Notes under the pieces: model-generated
Databases searched by the model: none
The model's input: the letters and a program-made list of their open reading frames with translations, nothing else
What the model was told of the DNA's origin: nothing
From: Caryophanales bacterium UBA4682
GTDB lineage: Bacteria; Bacillota_I; Bacilli_A; RFN20; CAG-288
Length of the DNA stretch: 64,000 nt
Reading direction: 5' to 3'
Assembly: GCA_002404995.1 (NCBI GenBank)
Contig: DHKY01000003.1
Location: forward strand, 62,001-126,000
Translations under genes and position numbers: made by a program
Part shown: positions 44,611 to 52,974 of the stretch, piece by piece
How the letters are laid out: every line of letters starts with the position of its first letter
Position numbering within the stretch: the stretch's first letter is position 1

Positions 44611-44641
44611 AAAAAGGAGGCTGAACAGCCTCCTTTTCGAT
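44611..44641. terminator. Bidirectional terminator between LD-carboxypeptidase and rnfB
   Basis: GGAGGCTG-AAC-AGCCTCC with TTTTC on the plus side and TTTTTC on the minus side, serving both convergent genes. Confidence 0.88.
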
Positions 44642-44646
44642 TGTCT

Positions 44647-44976
44647 TTAGAGAGTCGGAACGTTGGTCTTTCCGTCTTCTCCTGGATGTGCCTTGAGATA
44701 GTTGATAATCGGAATAAAGTTCTTATCCTTGTTTCCGACCTTGCACTTGGAGACCTTGGACTCTTCACCAGAGACAAGGGCAGCTGCAAGCTCATGGCAT
44801 CCCGGATAACCACAGTTACCGCAGTTTGCATTCGGAAGCCTGGCTTCCACTTCCTTGATGCGTGGATCCTCTTTGACTGCCAGCTTCTTGCTAGCAATCG
44901 TAAGAAGGACACCAAGAAGAGCACCGATACCAAGGAGGACAGCGAATGCGATACCCGCCATTGCCCAATTATTCAT
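44647..44976 (-). CDS. rnfB: Truncated RnfB: membrane anchor plus one 4Fe-4S domain
   Basis: 109 residues. An N-terminal helix (about 7-28) is followed by LPNANCGNCGYPGCHELAAAL...SKC, matching the RnfB Fe-S domain with Cys at spacing C-x2-C-x4-C and a fourth Cys about 20 residues later. Normal RnfB continues with two or more ferredoxin-type 4Fe-4S pairs, which are completely absent here. The frame ends cleanly at a TAA before a terminator, so this is not a window or frameshift artefact that I can see. It overlaps the small Cys-rich gene by eight bases and has GGAG upstream. It is the last gene of the rnf operon. Confidence 0.9.
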   Translation of the reverse strand: MNNWAMAGIAFAVLLGIGALLGVLLTIASKKLAVKEDPRIKEVEARLPNANCGNCGYPGCHELAAALVSGEESKVSKCKVGNKDKNFIPIINYLKAHPGEDGKTNVPTL

Positions 44977-45235
44977 GTTTTTGATTCTCCTTTTCGTTTT
45001 GAATCTTCTTCTCTGACATTTCTTCTTTCTTTTCTGGAACAGTCCGGATCGGACAGGTCGGTGCCAATTGGCATCCTCTGCAGGTTCCTTCCTCTGGCTT
45101 CAAGTGTTCGCACCCTTTTGGGACCGGAGTCCGATGGTTCAGAACACAGACCAGAATGAAGACGCCGACAAGAACGACGACAAAGACAACACCGAGAGAA
45201 ATCTGTGCCGGACGGGAAAGCAGGAAGTTAAGCAC
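44969..45235 (-). CDS. Small Cys-rich membrane protein inside the rnf operon (unnamed)
   Basis: 88 residues from a GTG start at 45235 with AAGGGG upstream. One N-terminal helix (about 10-32) is followed by a short loop with four cysteines in GCEHLKPEEGTCRGCQLAPTCPI (C-x9-C-x2-C-x5-C), then a charged Glu/Lys tail. The arginine in CRGC is AGA. The start overlaps rnfA by eight bases and the end overlaps rnfB by eight bases, so translation is tightly coupled to both. The four Cys could bind a metal or Fe-S centre. It takes the place where no standard Rnf subunit is expected. Function is unknown. Confidence 0.85.
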   Translation of the reverse strand: MLNFLLSRPAQISLGVVFVVVLVGVFILVCVLNHRTPVPKGCEHLKPEEGTCRGCQLAPTCPIRTVPEKKEEMSEKKIQNEKENQKHE

Positions 45236-45857
45236 CGATACCCCTTAAGCCCCTGATAGCAATTGCCCTGATTCCAGCAACGACAAGGGCTTCAGCAGTG
45301 CCACGGAATGCCTTCGGAGTCGTAGAAGTGTTCTCCTTCCTGCGTTCACGGACGCAAGCGAAGATGACAATCCTGATGAGATAGCCTAAGGAAGTACCAA
45401 GAGCATTGGCCCTGCTCCTTCCGAAGTTCTGAGCCATGGTCTGTCCGACCTTGATTCCGACATCCGTGTTTTCCTGGACCACACCGAGAACGGCGCAGTT
45501 CGTAGTAATCAAAGGAAGATAGATACCGAACGCCTTATAAAGGGTAGGAGAGAATTTCTTAATGAACCTGCCGACGATCTGGACAAGGGAGGCAATGACA
45601 AGAATATAGGTCAGCGTATCCCTGAACGTGATCTTGAGCGGGACTAAGACATAGTAGTAAAGAGGCCAGCAGATTAGGGCAGCAAGCCTGATGACGAAGA
45701 CAACGGCAAGACCCATAGAGAACGAATTCTTGACCTTGTTGGAGACGCCCATGAAGGCGCAGATTCCATAGAAACGACTTAAGACGACGTTGTTTACGAG
45801 CCTGTCCGTCAAGATGGCAAGCAGGAAGGTAACAATATATGGTGTAGCAGTATTCAT
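45228..45857 (-). CDS. rnfA: Rnf electron-transport complex subunit RnfA
   Basis: 209 residues, six helices. Family motifs are NNVVLSRFYGICAFMGVS, YLPLITTNCAVLG and a C-terminus of AGIMAIAIMGLMGI (AGG-Met; E. coli RsxA has AGLMSLAFMGFSGL). The Cys in ICAFMG and TTNCAV are the ligands of the membrane Fe-S centre shared with RnfE. I counted codons here. Eleven AGG all fall at hydrophobic or variable sites, while the four CGN codons are the conserved arginines of LSRF, VRER and AFRG. There are three internal ATG and no AGA. It forms the membrane core of the complex with RnfE. Confidence 0.96.
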   Translation of the reverse strand: MNTATPYIVTFLLAILTDRLVNNVVLSRFYGICAFMGVSNKVKNSFSMGLAVVFVIRLAALICWPLYYYVLVPLKITFRDTLTYILVIASLVQIVGRFIKKFSPTLYKAFGIYLPLITTNCAVLGVVQENTDVGIKVGQTMAQNFGRSRANALGTSLGYLIRIVIFACVRERRKENTSTTPKAFRGTAEALVVAGIRAIAIRGLRGIGA

Positions 45858-45862
45858 TGCGA

Positions 45863-46633
45863 TTAAGCTCCTTTCTTAGCCGTCTTAGCAGCATTCATCC
45901 TTTGTTTCTTGAGTTCGAATTTCTTCTTGTTCTGTTTGTGAAGAGTAATCACGTTGATGATGAAGAGAACAACACCGAAGACAATGAAACCACCAGCTGC
46001 ATTGGTGAAGACAGACCTTGAGAAGTCATAGGAAGCGCCTTTGAGAATCGGAAGCGAATAAGCCGGAAGGAAGGTGAAGACCTTTCCGAAGGTAAGCCTT
46101 CCCGTACCGAGGATTTCACGGATCACAGCGATGATGACAATCGCAAGAGTGTATCCAATACCATTTCCAAGACCATCCAAGAGGGAATCCAAAGGACCAT
46201 TGTATTTAGCAAAAGCTTCTGCACGGCCAAGGACGACACAGTTGACGACAATCAAGGAGAGGAAGACGCCGAGAGAAGAATACAGGTTCGGGATGAAGGC
46301 GTTGGTGAACCTCTTGACGATAGTGACGAAGGCTGCAATGATGACGATGTAAGCCGGAATCTCGATTTCCTCAGGAATCAGCTTCCGGAGAAGAGAGATG
46401 ATGACATTGGAGCAGACAAGGACAAAGGTGAAGAGAAGACCCATACCTAAGGCCGTCTCGAAGGATGTCGTGACAGCTAAGGCAGGACAAGTGCCAAGAA
46501 CAGCAATGAAGAGAGGGTTGTTCTTGAAGATTCCGGTAACGAAAGCGGCCTTATGGCGTAAGCTGCTCTCGCTTTTCTGTTTCGGAGCCTTCGTTGCGGT
46601 TTCAGTCACCGCAGTTTCTTTATTTGCAATCAT
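45863..46633 (-). CDS. rnfE: Rnf electron-transport complex subunit RnfE
   Basis: 256 residues. A hydrophilic N-terminus of about 28 residues precedes six helices. NNPLFIAVLGTCPALAVTTS, IEIPAYIVIIAAFVTIVKMF (AGG-Met) and LIVVNCVVLGRAEAFA match RnfE/NqrD. The Cys residues in TCPALA and VNCVVLG are Fe-S ligands facing those of RnfA, and the conserved arginine of LGRAEAFA is CGT. The C-terminal tail is basic. It starts two bases after the rnfG stop and precedes rnfA by five bases. Confidence 0.96.
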   Translation of the reverse strand: MIANKETAVTETATKAPKQKSESSLRHKAAFVTGIFKNNPLFIAVLGTCPALAVTTSFETALGMGLLFTFVLVCSNVIISLLRKLIPEEIEIPAYIVIIAAFVTIVKRFTNAFIPNLYSSLGVFLSLIVVNCVVLGRAEAFAKYNGPLDSLLDGLGNGIGYTLAIVIIAVIREILGTGRLTFGKVFTFLPAYSLPILKGASYDFSRSVFTNAAGGFIVFGVVLFIINVITLHKQNKKKFELKKQRMNAAKTAKKGA

Positions 46634-46635
46634 AG

Positions 46636-48084
46636 TTAACGTGCCTCCGCATCATGAATCGCTTCGTTCCTCCTATCGACAAGAAGCTGAGCGCCGGAAG
46701 AAGAACCGGCAACAACGCTCTTCCTGTCTTGTTTGAGGAAGGCCTTACGGTCACTAGAAGCATTGTAAGCATCGATGAACTTGCTCTTAATCGGAGCATA
46801 ATAGCTCGGAGTCTGTCCGTTTTCGATGACCGCAATCTTTCCTAGGCTTCCATCGAGATAGATAGCGAAACTGATTTCCCTATGCTTCTTACCGCCTTGA
46901 GTATCGTTTTCGCCTTTCAGGTCATAGACATAAGCGACATCCTTGCCAGCTAAGGTAGCTTTATCGATTTTCTTGATGAAGGAACCGGAAGCATTGCTAA
47001 GCAATGAGAAGCCATCGACTTCGCCGCTTTCGAAACAGGCAAAACGGGCATCCTGTTCCGCAGTTCCGTTGGAAATCGACCTCGCTTCGAGGGCAAAGCC
47101 TTTCAAAGCAGCCTGTGTATCATCCAAGGTAGATCCGGAATCCGAGGAATCGTCTTCCTTATTGGAATCACTCGGCCAAGTCGGTCCAGCTGTGATATCA
47201 CTTCCGGAACTACTGCCGTTGCCTTTCAAGGAATCAAGATAAGCGGCTTTGTCTTCCGCTCCGTTGAAACCGCTGACGAAAGCTTCTGCAGAAGAAGAAG
47301 CACTGTATCCACCATCGAAAACCATCTTTCCGTACTTGTTGTCTTTGGTGATAGCAAGATAGACCGGGATTTCCTCATCGCCGGCCTTCAGCTTGGCAAA
47401 GTAGAGATTACCGACTTCTTCGTCTTCTCCTTTGCTTGCGGCATAGGCTTTCTGGACATAGGTAAGCTTATAGGCAGAGAGAGAAATGTCCTTATAGTGA
47501 TCCGCGACATCCTTGCCGAACGCAGTCTGTCCTTGTTCGCTGACATCGCTAGTCACCGTAATGACCTTGCCGGAACCAACATCGGCAGCTTCGCTGATCC
47601 TAGAGTTGATCAGGTTGGCGCCGAAGGTTGCACCGCATTTGACATTGTTAAGAGCGGATTTCTTGTCTTCCGCTTTATTGAAGACATTGATGTAATTGTC
47701 TTCGAGTGTGCTCTTGTAGGTTTCGGAGTTTTCCAGAACGGACCTCTGAGTGAGATCGCCGTTATTGTAGACACCGATTAAGAGCGTGACAGAACCATAC
47801 TGATTCGTACCGGAAGTCTTGAAGAGAGTACCGATTTTGGAGCCGTCTTTTGTGGCATCCCAGCTGTTCTTGACATAGCTGAGAGTGAACTGGGATAAAT
47901 CGTTCTCCTTTTCGGAGATGTCAACATCTTTCCCAAACGGAATTTTCTTCTGTGATTCAAGCTGCTTGCTGGCATTGTTGGCAATGACCGGAGCCGTAAT
48001 TGCATTGACAACACCGATCAAGCCGGCAGAAATACCGGCAATAGCAGCTAAGGTAATCGAGACCTTGAGAATTTTCGATTTCAT
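46636..48084 (-). CDS. rnfG: Extended RnfG-like FMN-binding-domain protein
   Basis: About 482 residues, more than twice the usual RnfG length. One N-terminal helix (about 6-30) is followed by an extracytoplasmic part. The first FMN-binding-like domain ends KCGATFGANL (about 149-158). It keeps the GAT Thr to which flavin is attached by ApbE, though preceded by Cys rather than Ser or Thr. A middle repeat ends TAGPTWPSDS, and the last repeat ends SSSGAQLLVDMM (AGG-Met), where Gln replaces the flavinylated Thr. So only the first copy looks able to carry covalent FMN. ATG at 48084 overlaps the rnfD stop (TAATG) with GGAGGG upstream. Position in the operon confirms it as the G subunit. Confidence 0.85.
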   Translation of the reverse strand: MKSKILKVSITLAAIAGISAGLIGVVNAITAPVIANNASKQLESQKKIPFGKDVDISEKENDLSQFTLSYVKNSWDATKDGSKIGTLFKTSGTNQYGSVTLLIGVYNNGDLTQRSVLENSETYKSTLEDNYINVFNKAEDKKSALNNVKCGATFGANLINSRISEAADVGSGKVITVTSDVSEQGQTAFGKDVADHYKDISLSAYKLTYVQKAYAASKGEDEEVGNLYFAKLKAGDEEIPVYLAITKDNKYGKMVFDGGYSASSSAEAFVSGFNGAEDKAAYLDSLKGNGSSSGSDITAGPTWPSDSNKEDDSSDSGSTLDDTQAALKGFALEARSISNGTAEQDARFACFESGEVDGFSLLSNASGSFIKKIDKATLAGKDVAYVYDLKGENDTQGGKKHREISFAIYLDGSLGKIAVIENGQTPSYYAPIKSKFIDAYNASSDRKAFLKQDRKSVVAGSSSGAQLLVDRRNEAIHDAEAR

Positions 48085-49226
48085 TAGAAAACCCTCCTGC
48101 AGGAAGCCCAGATTGTAATAAGGGTAGGAATAAGAATGACAAGACCTAAGACAAGCCTGTTCTTCCAATTGTATTTATTCGTAGACCACTTATAGTATCC
48201 GATAACCGGAGTCAAAGCATTGCCCATCAAGATGGAGAAGGCAACGCCTTCCGGAAGAGAGCCGAAGAGACGGATAACCCTAGTGCAGGCACCAAGGAAA
48301 GCAGCATAGATCAGACGGTCCGGATGCGTCAAAGGAGAAGTGACTGGATCCGTTGCCATGAAGACCGCTCCGAAGAGAAGTCCGCCGCTTAATAACTGGT
48401 AGGCCATGAAAACAAACGGATAGCTAGCCGATAAGGTTTCTTTGTTGCCGCCGTAGATAATCGCGCCGACAATCAAAGACCTAAAGGCAACCGTTCCGAT
48501 ATACCTAGCTGGAATGCGCCAGTCGATGGTATGACGGACGATGAGATAGACAAGGCCGATAAGAATCGCAATCTTGCAGGTTTCACCAAGCAACCCGTTC
48601 CTCTTTCCTAAGAACCTATCAAGCAGCGCAGAAGAATTAATGGAATATACTTTGTTTGCTAAAGAGAACTTAGAAGGGTCAAGGGCAGTCGCACCGGTGA
48701 AGATTTCATTTGCAGCAATGGTCGTAGACGCCGGGTTTGCATACTTGCTGCCAAAGCAGAGCTTAGCAAAGACCCTTCCGACCAAAGCAGGATTGAAGAT
48801 GTTCTTTCCAGTTCCGCCGAAAACGAGCTTTCCAAGGACCCTGCCGAAGATAGCACCGATGATTAACGGATAATAGATGAAGTTCGGATCGTTAGTTGCA
48901 ACTGGCCTGATTAAGGCATAGATGACACCAGAGACAAGCGGAACCATCGCATTGTCGATGGTATAGCAGCCGATAGCATGTTTGAAGTGCTCGGCAAGGC
49001 TATGCTTATTGCCATCATAAGGAATACGATGATAAATAAGGACAAAGACAAATTCGCAAAGTTCCCTGACTGCAACAGAAATCAGGATATTGCGAAGGGC
49101 AGCAATCGGATAATAGATGAAAGCAGCGATAACGACAGGAAGAAGAGCGATTAGGACATCAAGCCTCCTGCGGAAGAGAGAATCCTTCCGATGAATATGA
49201 GGTGCGTTTTCTTTGACGAATACCAT
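48084..49226 (-). CDS. rnfD: Rnf electron-transport complex subunit RnfD
   Basis: 380 residues, about nine or ten helices. NIFNPALVGRVFAK, the flavinylation motif TGATALDPSKF (Thr about residue 195) and NGLLGETCKIAILIG..YLIVRHTIDWRIP follow the RnfD/NqrB family. Real arginines in IVRH and DWRIP are CGN. FMVLGKLVFGG and others need AGG-Met. Covalent FMN at the Thr is expected, attached by an ApbE enzyme encoded upstream. AGG-containing leader precedes the ATG, one base after the rnfC stop region. Confidence 0.95.
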   Translation of the reverse strand: MVFVKENAPHIHRKDSLFRRRLDVLIALLPVVIAAFIYYPIAALRNILISVAVRELCEFVFVLIYHRIPYDGNKHSLAEHFKHAIGCYTIDNAMVPLVSGVIYALIRPVATNDPNFIYYPLIIGAIFGRVLGKLVFGGTGKNIFNPALVGRVFAKLCFGSKYANPASTTIAANEIFTGATALDPSKFSLANKVYSINSSALLDRFLGKRNGLLGETCKIAILIGLVYLIVRHTIDWRIPARYIGTVAFRSLIVGAIIYGGNKETLSASYPFVFMAYQLLSGGLLFGAVFMATDPVTSPLTHPDRLIYAAFLGACTRVIRLFGSLPEGVAFSILMGNALTPVIGYYKWSTNKYNWKNRLVLGLVILIPTLITIWASCRRVF

Positions 49227-49227
49227 A

Positions 49228-50535
49228 TTACTTTAACCTCGCAATGACTTTGGCACGTGCGACATAGGACTTCACATCGATATGGCTCGTGCAGGAGTAG
49301 GAGCAAAGGCCGCAGCCGATGCAGTTCTGCGGATTGAGAAGTTTGATTTTCTCACGGTCAACCGGCCTCGTGTTCCTCGTATTCCTGATTGTGACCGGCT
49401 GTAAGCCAACTGGGCAGGACCTGACGCAGGATCCGCAGCGAATACAAGGAGACGACTTAACATCCTTGTGATTGAAAACAAGAACGGAAGTGACGGTCTT
49501 TGTGATAATAGCATCATCACTAGGAAGAGATTCACCCATCCTAGGTCCACCTAAGATAAGGGTCTTCTTATCGCCTTCGGTATAACCTCCGCAGGCTTCG
49601 ATGACATACTTCAGAGGAGTTCCGACACGGACTTTGAAGTTGGTTGGATGCTTAATGCCATCGCCAGTAACAGAAATCAGACGTTCCGTGACCGGAAGAT
49701 TGTATTTTACTGCCTCATAGATACCAATAATCGTAGAGATATTGAAGTTCCTGATACCATATTCGCTCGGAAGGTGTCCATGTTCGACAGTGATTCCGGT
49801 AGCGGATTTGATCCTGGCGACTTCCCATCCCTGAGGGTAGAAGTTTCCGACTTTCTTGACGGAGATTCCCTCACCCGGGCAACGTTCAAGATATTTCGTG
49901 TAGAGTTCTTCCAGGTCCTTGTAGTTTTTCTTGATGCAAATCCTTGCCTTATGGCAATCGAAAGCCTTCCTGACAAGTTCAATGCCTTTGACTACGATTT
50001 CCTGATCTTCGAGGGCAATACGATGGTCAGCCGAAATATACGGTTCGCATTCGATGGCATCAATAAGAATCGTATCGATTTTCTTATCCGTGTCGAACTT
50101 CACATAAGTTGGGAAGGAAGAGCCTCCTAAGCCGACCGATGCTTTTTCCTTGAGGATTTCAACCCTGTCCTTGCGGGTCAGCTTGGCGATTTCCTCATCC
50201 GTACGTTCTTTGCCAACGCTCGGATCCATCGTGTCTTTGAAATCATTCTGGATTTTCCTGAAATCGGTCCTCTTGCCAGAGCGATGGTAATGTTTTTCAA
50301 GTCCGATATAAGTTCCAGAGCAAGTCGCGTGAATCGGCTGATCAAAGAACTTGGCATGACGCCTGCCAATGACCTGGTAACGATTGACATGGTCGCCAGG
50401 CTGAATATAGACTTCTGCTTTCGGGCAACGGGCATTCGCCGTTGCGATATAAAGGAATTCAGGAACTTTAAGACTCACCGTTGGCTGAGTCGCGAGTTTC
50501 TTGTTTCCTTCTATAGACGTGGTCTTCTTAATCAT
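49228..50535 (-). CDS. rnfC: Rnf electron-transport complex subunit RnfC
   Basis: 435 residues, the peripheral subunit that takes electrons from NADH or passes them to it. KASVGLGGSSFPTYVKF (NADH/FMN region, about 130-146), DAIECEPYISAD, ILGGPMMGESLP (AGG-Met; homologues have GGPMMG), then two 4Fe-4S clusters CIRCGSCVMSCPVGL (about 364) and CIGCGLCSYSCTSHID (about 403). Since RnfB has lost its ferredoxin domains, these two clusters are the only ferredoxin-like ones left in the complex. ATG follows GGAAAAAGG. Confidence 0.96.
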   Translation of the reverse strand: MIKKTTSIEGNKKLATQPTVSLKVPEFLYIATANARCPKAEVYIQPGDHVNRYQVIGRRHAKFFDQPIHATCSGTYIGLEKHYHRSGKRTDFRKIQNDFKDTMDPSVGKERTDEEIAKLTRKDRVEILKEKASVGLGGSSFPTYVKFDTDKKIDTILIDAIECEPYISADHRIALEDQEIVVKGIELVRKAFDCHKARICIKKNYKDLEELYTKYLERCPGEGISVKKVGNFYPQGWEVARIKSATGITVEHGHLPSEYGIRNFNISTIIGIYEAVKYNLPVTERLISVTGDGIKHPTNFKVRVGTPLKYVIEACGGYTEGDKKTLILGGPRMGESLPSDDAIITKTVTSVLVFNHKDVKSSPCIRCGSCVRSCPVGLQPVTIRNTRNTRPVDREKIKLLNPQNCIGCGLCSYSCTSHIDVKSYVARAKVIARLK

Positions 50536-50559
50536 TTTTCTGAACCTTTTTCCGGTGTT

Positions 50560-52881
50560 CTACTTTAAGGCAGTCTGCAAAGCGCCGTAAATAGCAGCCG
50601 AAATACGGGTATCGGTCTGAGTTGCACCGGCACCGACATAACGATACTTTTCAACAACATCATATTTGTTGGCTTCCAAATCATCCGGGTTGATTTCGAC
50701 TTTAGCGCCGGCAAATTCCTGCGCCAAAGTTTCATCGATGGTCTTACCAACTAAGGCTTTCTCGATTTCGCTCTTCACAGAAGTGTAGTACTTATAGTAT
50801 GCGGTACGGGATTCAGTCGAAGTGAAGGTGTAGTTGGCAGTGAAGTTGGTGGCAGAAACACCCCATGCGATAGAAGCATCGGTAATCGTCGGCTCGCCAG
50901 TTTCAATGGCAGTAATCTTCTTATCGGAATCATAGGAAACCTTGACAGCTGCACCATAGTAGCTCTTCCAGGCAGCGATGTAATAGACGGTGTAACCATA
51001 GACATAGCCTTCCTTCTTCAATCCACCGACCGTGAAGGTGTTGTCCTTAATATCCGTTCCCTTAGTCAGAGTAAGTTCTTCGAACTTGTTCTTGGTAAAC
51101 GGATCAGAATTGATCCTGTAAGCAGAAGCAGCCTCGAAGAGAGCAACATTGATACGGCTTGTGGTCTGAGTTGCACCGGCGCCTAAGAAATCATAGTCGC
51201 CCGGAACAAAGGTAAGATTGCCTTCATTATTCTCAACAGAAGCAGATAAAGTAGCCTTATAGATATCCGCAGCAGTTTTGCCTTTAAGTGCGGCTTTCCT
51301 GTCCTGTTCTAAATACTGGGCATAGTTATCAACATAAATCGGATCTGAATCATAGTGGGCACGATAGATGCTGGTCCTATTGACATCACCAGCAGTCGGA
51401 ACACCGACTTTGACATCTTTGATAGTCTTATCCGTATCAAAGGTGACAGCAACAGCGGCACCATAGTAGCTGCCTTTTGCCCACGGATTCTCATAACGCC
51501 TCCAGCCATAGGCTGTATTGGTACGATAATCGAAGTATCCGTTCTGGTTCTCTTCCGGAGTGACATAGTCGGCCTTCCTATGGTTGTAGGAAGCATAGAA
51601 TCCGTCACCATGATTTCCGGTATTAGCGCCTTCTAAGGCTTCATCGACGATTCCGCCTTCATCCGGCTGAGCGACTTCAGAGGAAAGGATACCTTCCCTG
51701 GCAGCAGCAACAGCTAAATCAAGACGAGTATTGGTCTGTGTGGCACCGGCAGAGAGGAAACCGCCATTGACCGGCTTGAAGTGAGAATCCTCACCGCCGC
51801 CTAAGACAATTTCAGCAGCCTTATATTGTTTCCTAAGGTCTTCGGTAACGACCTTTCCAACCAGAGCATTGTTAAGAAGCTCTTCGCCTTTCTGATAGAA
51901 TTCGATGAAATTATCAGGATCAGTCAAAGAATACCAAGGAGTGAAATTATGGGCACCTTTCCTTGGAGTGCCAAGATAAACATGGTCAATGACGTTATTG
52001 GCCTTGACCTTGATTTTGACTGCAGCAGCATAGTAGGCATAGAACTGAGTATACCTGGAATAGCCATAAGAACCATCGGTAGTCTTCCTATGTCCGGTCT
52101 TGACATCATTTCCAGTCGGAAGATCAGAGCTCTTCAGGTTATTGGCAACATGGGCAAAGACATGAGCGTTCGGATTGTTTTCGCCAAGGTATGCAGCGGC
52201 AGCAGCATAGATAGCACGCTCGGTACGAGCGGCAGTCTGAGTTGCACCGGCTTTAACAGTCGGATCGTTCTTGGAAGCAGTATAAGTTCCGCTATCCGCC
52301 TCAGTAGGTGTAAGGTTCGGCTGGCAGACAGCATCCTTTAAGGATTTGAACGCATTCCTGACAGACTTATTGGCGAAAGCTGCGTTGAGATCTTTCTCAT
52401 AGTTGGCGATATAGTCATTATAAATATCGTATCCAGAAGTCCTAGCATAATAAGGAGTAAAGTTATGTACATCCTGATCCGGAGCACCTAATTTAATTTC
52501 CTTGATTTTGCCATCAGCAGTAATGGTGAGCTTAACAGCAGCACCATATTTAGACTTGGAAGTTCCCCAATCCTGCTCATACTCAATCCAGCCATAGGCA
52601 ACTTTAGTGCCTTTGACAGATTCTGTGTATCCGCCTAGATAAGTGCGGGTTCCCCTATAGGCATCCGAGAAGATGTCTTTCTTCTTATCCAATCCTTCTA
52701 AGACAGAAGCATAGGGATCTGGAGAAATTTCCTTGACGGAACTGCCACTAGATTCACTGGCAGATGGTGCAACGGAATCCGGAGTAGAAGGGGTGACAGT
52801 CGGTTGTTCCGTTTTAGTGCAGCCGACAAGAGTGACAGCAGAGAGGAGAGAAAGAAAAGTCAACAGTTTGATTTTTTTCAT
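50560..52881 (-). CDS. Lipoprotein with four FMN-binding (flavinylation) domains, PplA-like
   Basis: 773 residues. Lipobox VTLVGC (Cys21), Pro/Ser/Thr linker to about residue 50, then four tandem domains of about 170 residues. Each has a YGAAV or YYAAAV strand (about 112, 285, 473, 642) and ends in AGATQT (211-216, 378-383, 568-573, 751-756). AGAT(Q/S)T is the Thr target of ApbE flavin transferases, so the protein should carry four covalent FMN. Listeria PplA, an extracellular electron-transfer lipoprotein, has two such domains. It lies 24 bases upstream of rnfC in the same direction, and two ApbE genes precede it. Role as surface electron relay is inferred. Confidence 0.9.
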   Translation of the reverse strand: MKKIKLLTFLSLLSAVTLVGCTKTEQPTVTPSTPDSVAPSASESSGSSVKEISPDPYASVLEGLDKKKDIFSDAYRGTRTYLGGYTESVKGTKVAYGWIEYEQDWGTSKSKYGAAVKLTITADGKIKEIKLGAPDQDVHNFTPYYARTSGYDIYNDYIANYEKDLNAAFANKSVRNAFKSLKDAVCQPNLTPTEADSGTYTASKNDPTVKAGATQTAARTERAIYAAAAAYLGENNPNAHVFAHVANNLKSSDLPTGNDVKTGHRKTTDGSYGYSRYTQFYAYYAAAVKIKVKANNVIDHVYLGTPRKGAHNFTPWYSLTDPDNFIEFYQKGEELLNNALVGKVVTEDLRKQYKAAEIVLGGGEDSHFKPVNGGFLSAGATQTNTRLDLAVAAAREGILSSEVAQPDEGGIVDEALEGANTGNHGDGFYASYNHRKADYVTPEENQNGYFDYRTNTAYGWRRYENPWAKGSYYGAAVAVTFDTDKTIKDVKVGVPTAGDVNRTSIYRAHYDSDPIYVDNYAQYLEQDRKAALKGKTAADIYKATLSASVENNEGNLTFVPGDYDFLGAGATQTTSRINVALFEAASAYRINSDPFTKNKFEELTLTKGTDIKDNTFTVGGLKKEGYVYGYTVYYIAAWKSYYGAAVKVSYDSDKKITAIETGEPTITDASIAWGVSATNFTANYTFTSTESRTAYYKYYTSVKSEIEKALVGKTIDETLAQEFAGAKVEINPDDLEANKYDVVEKYRYVGAGATQTDTRISAAIYGALQTALK

Positions 52882-52974
52882 ATGAAACCTCGATTACGCT
52901 TGCGCGACGGGTTTATTTTATCAGAAACAGTCACAAACTGCGCATTTATTTATATGTTTTTAAGAAGAATCCGG

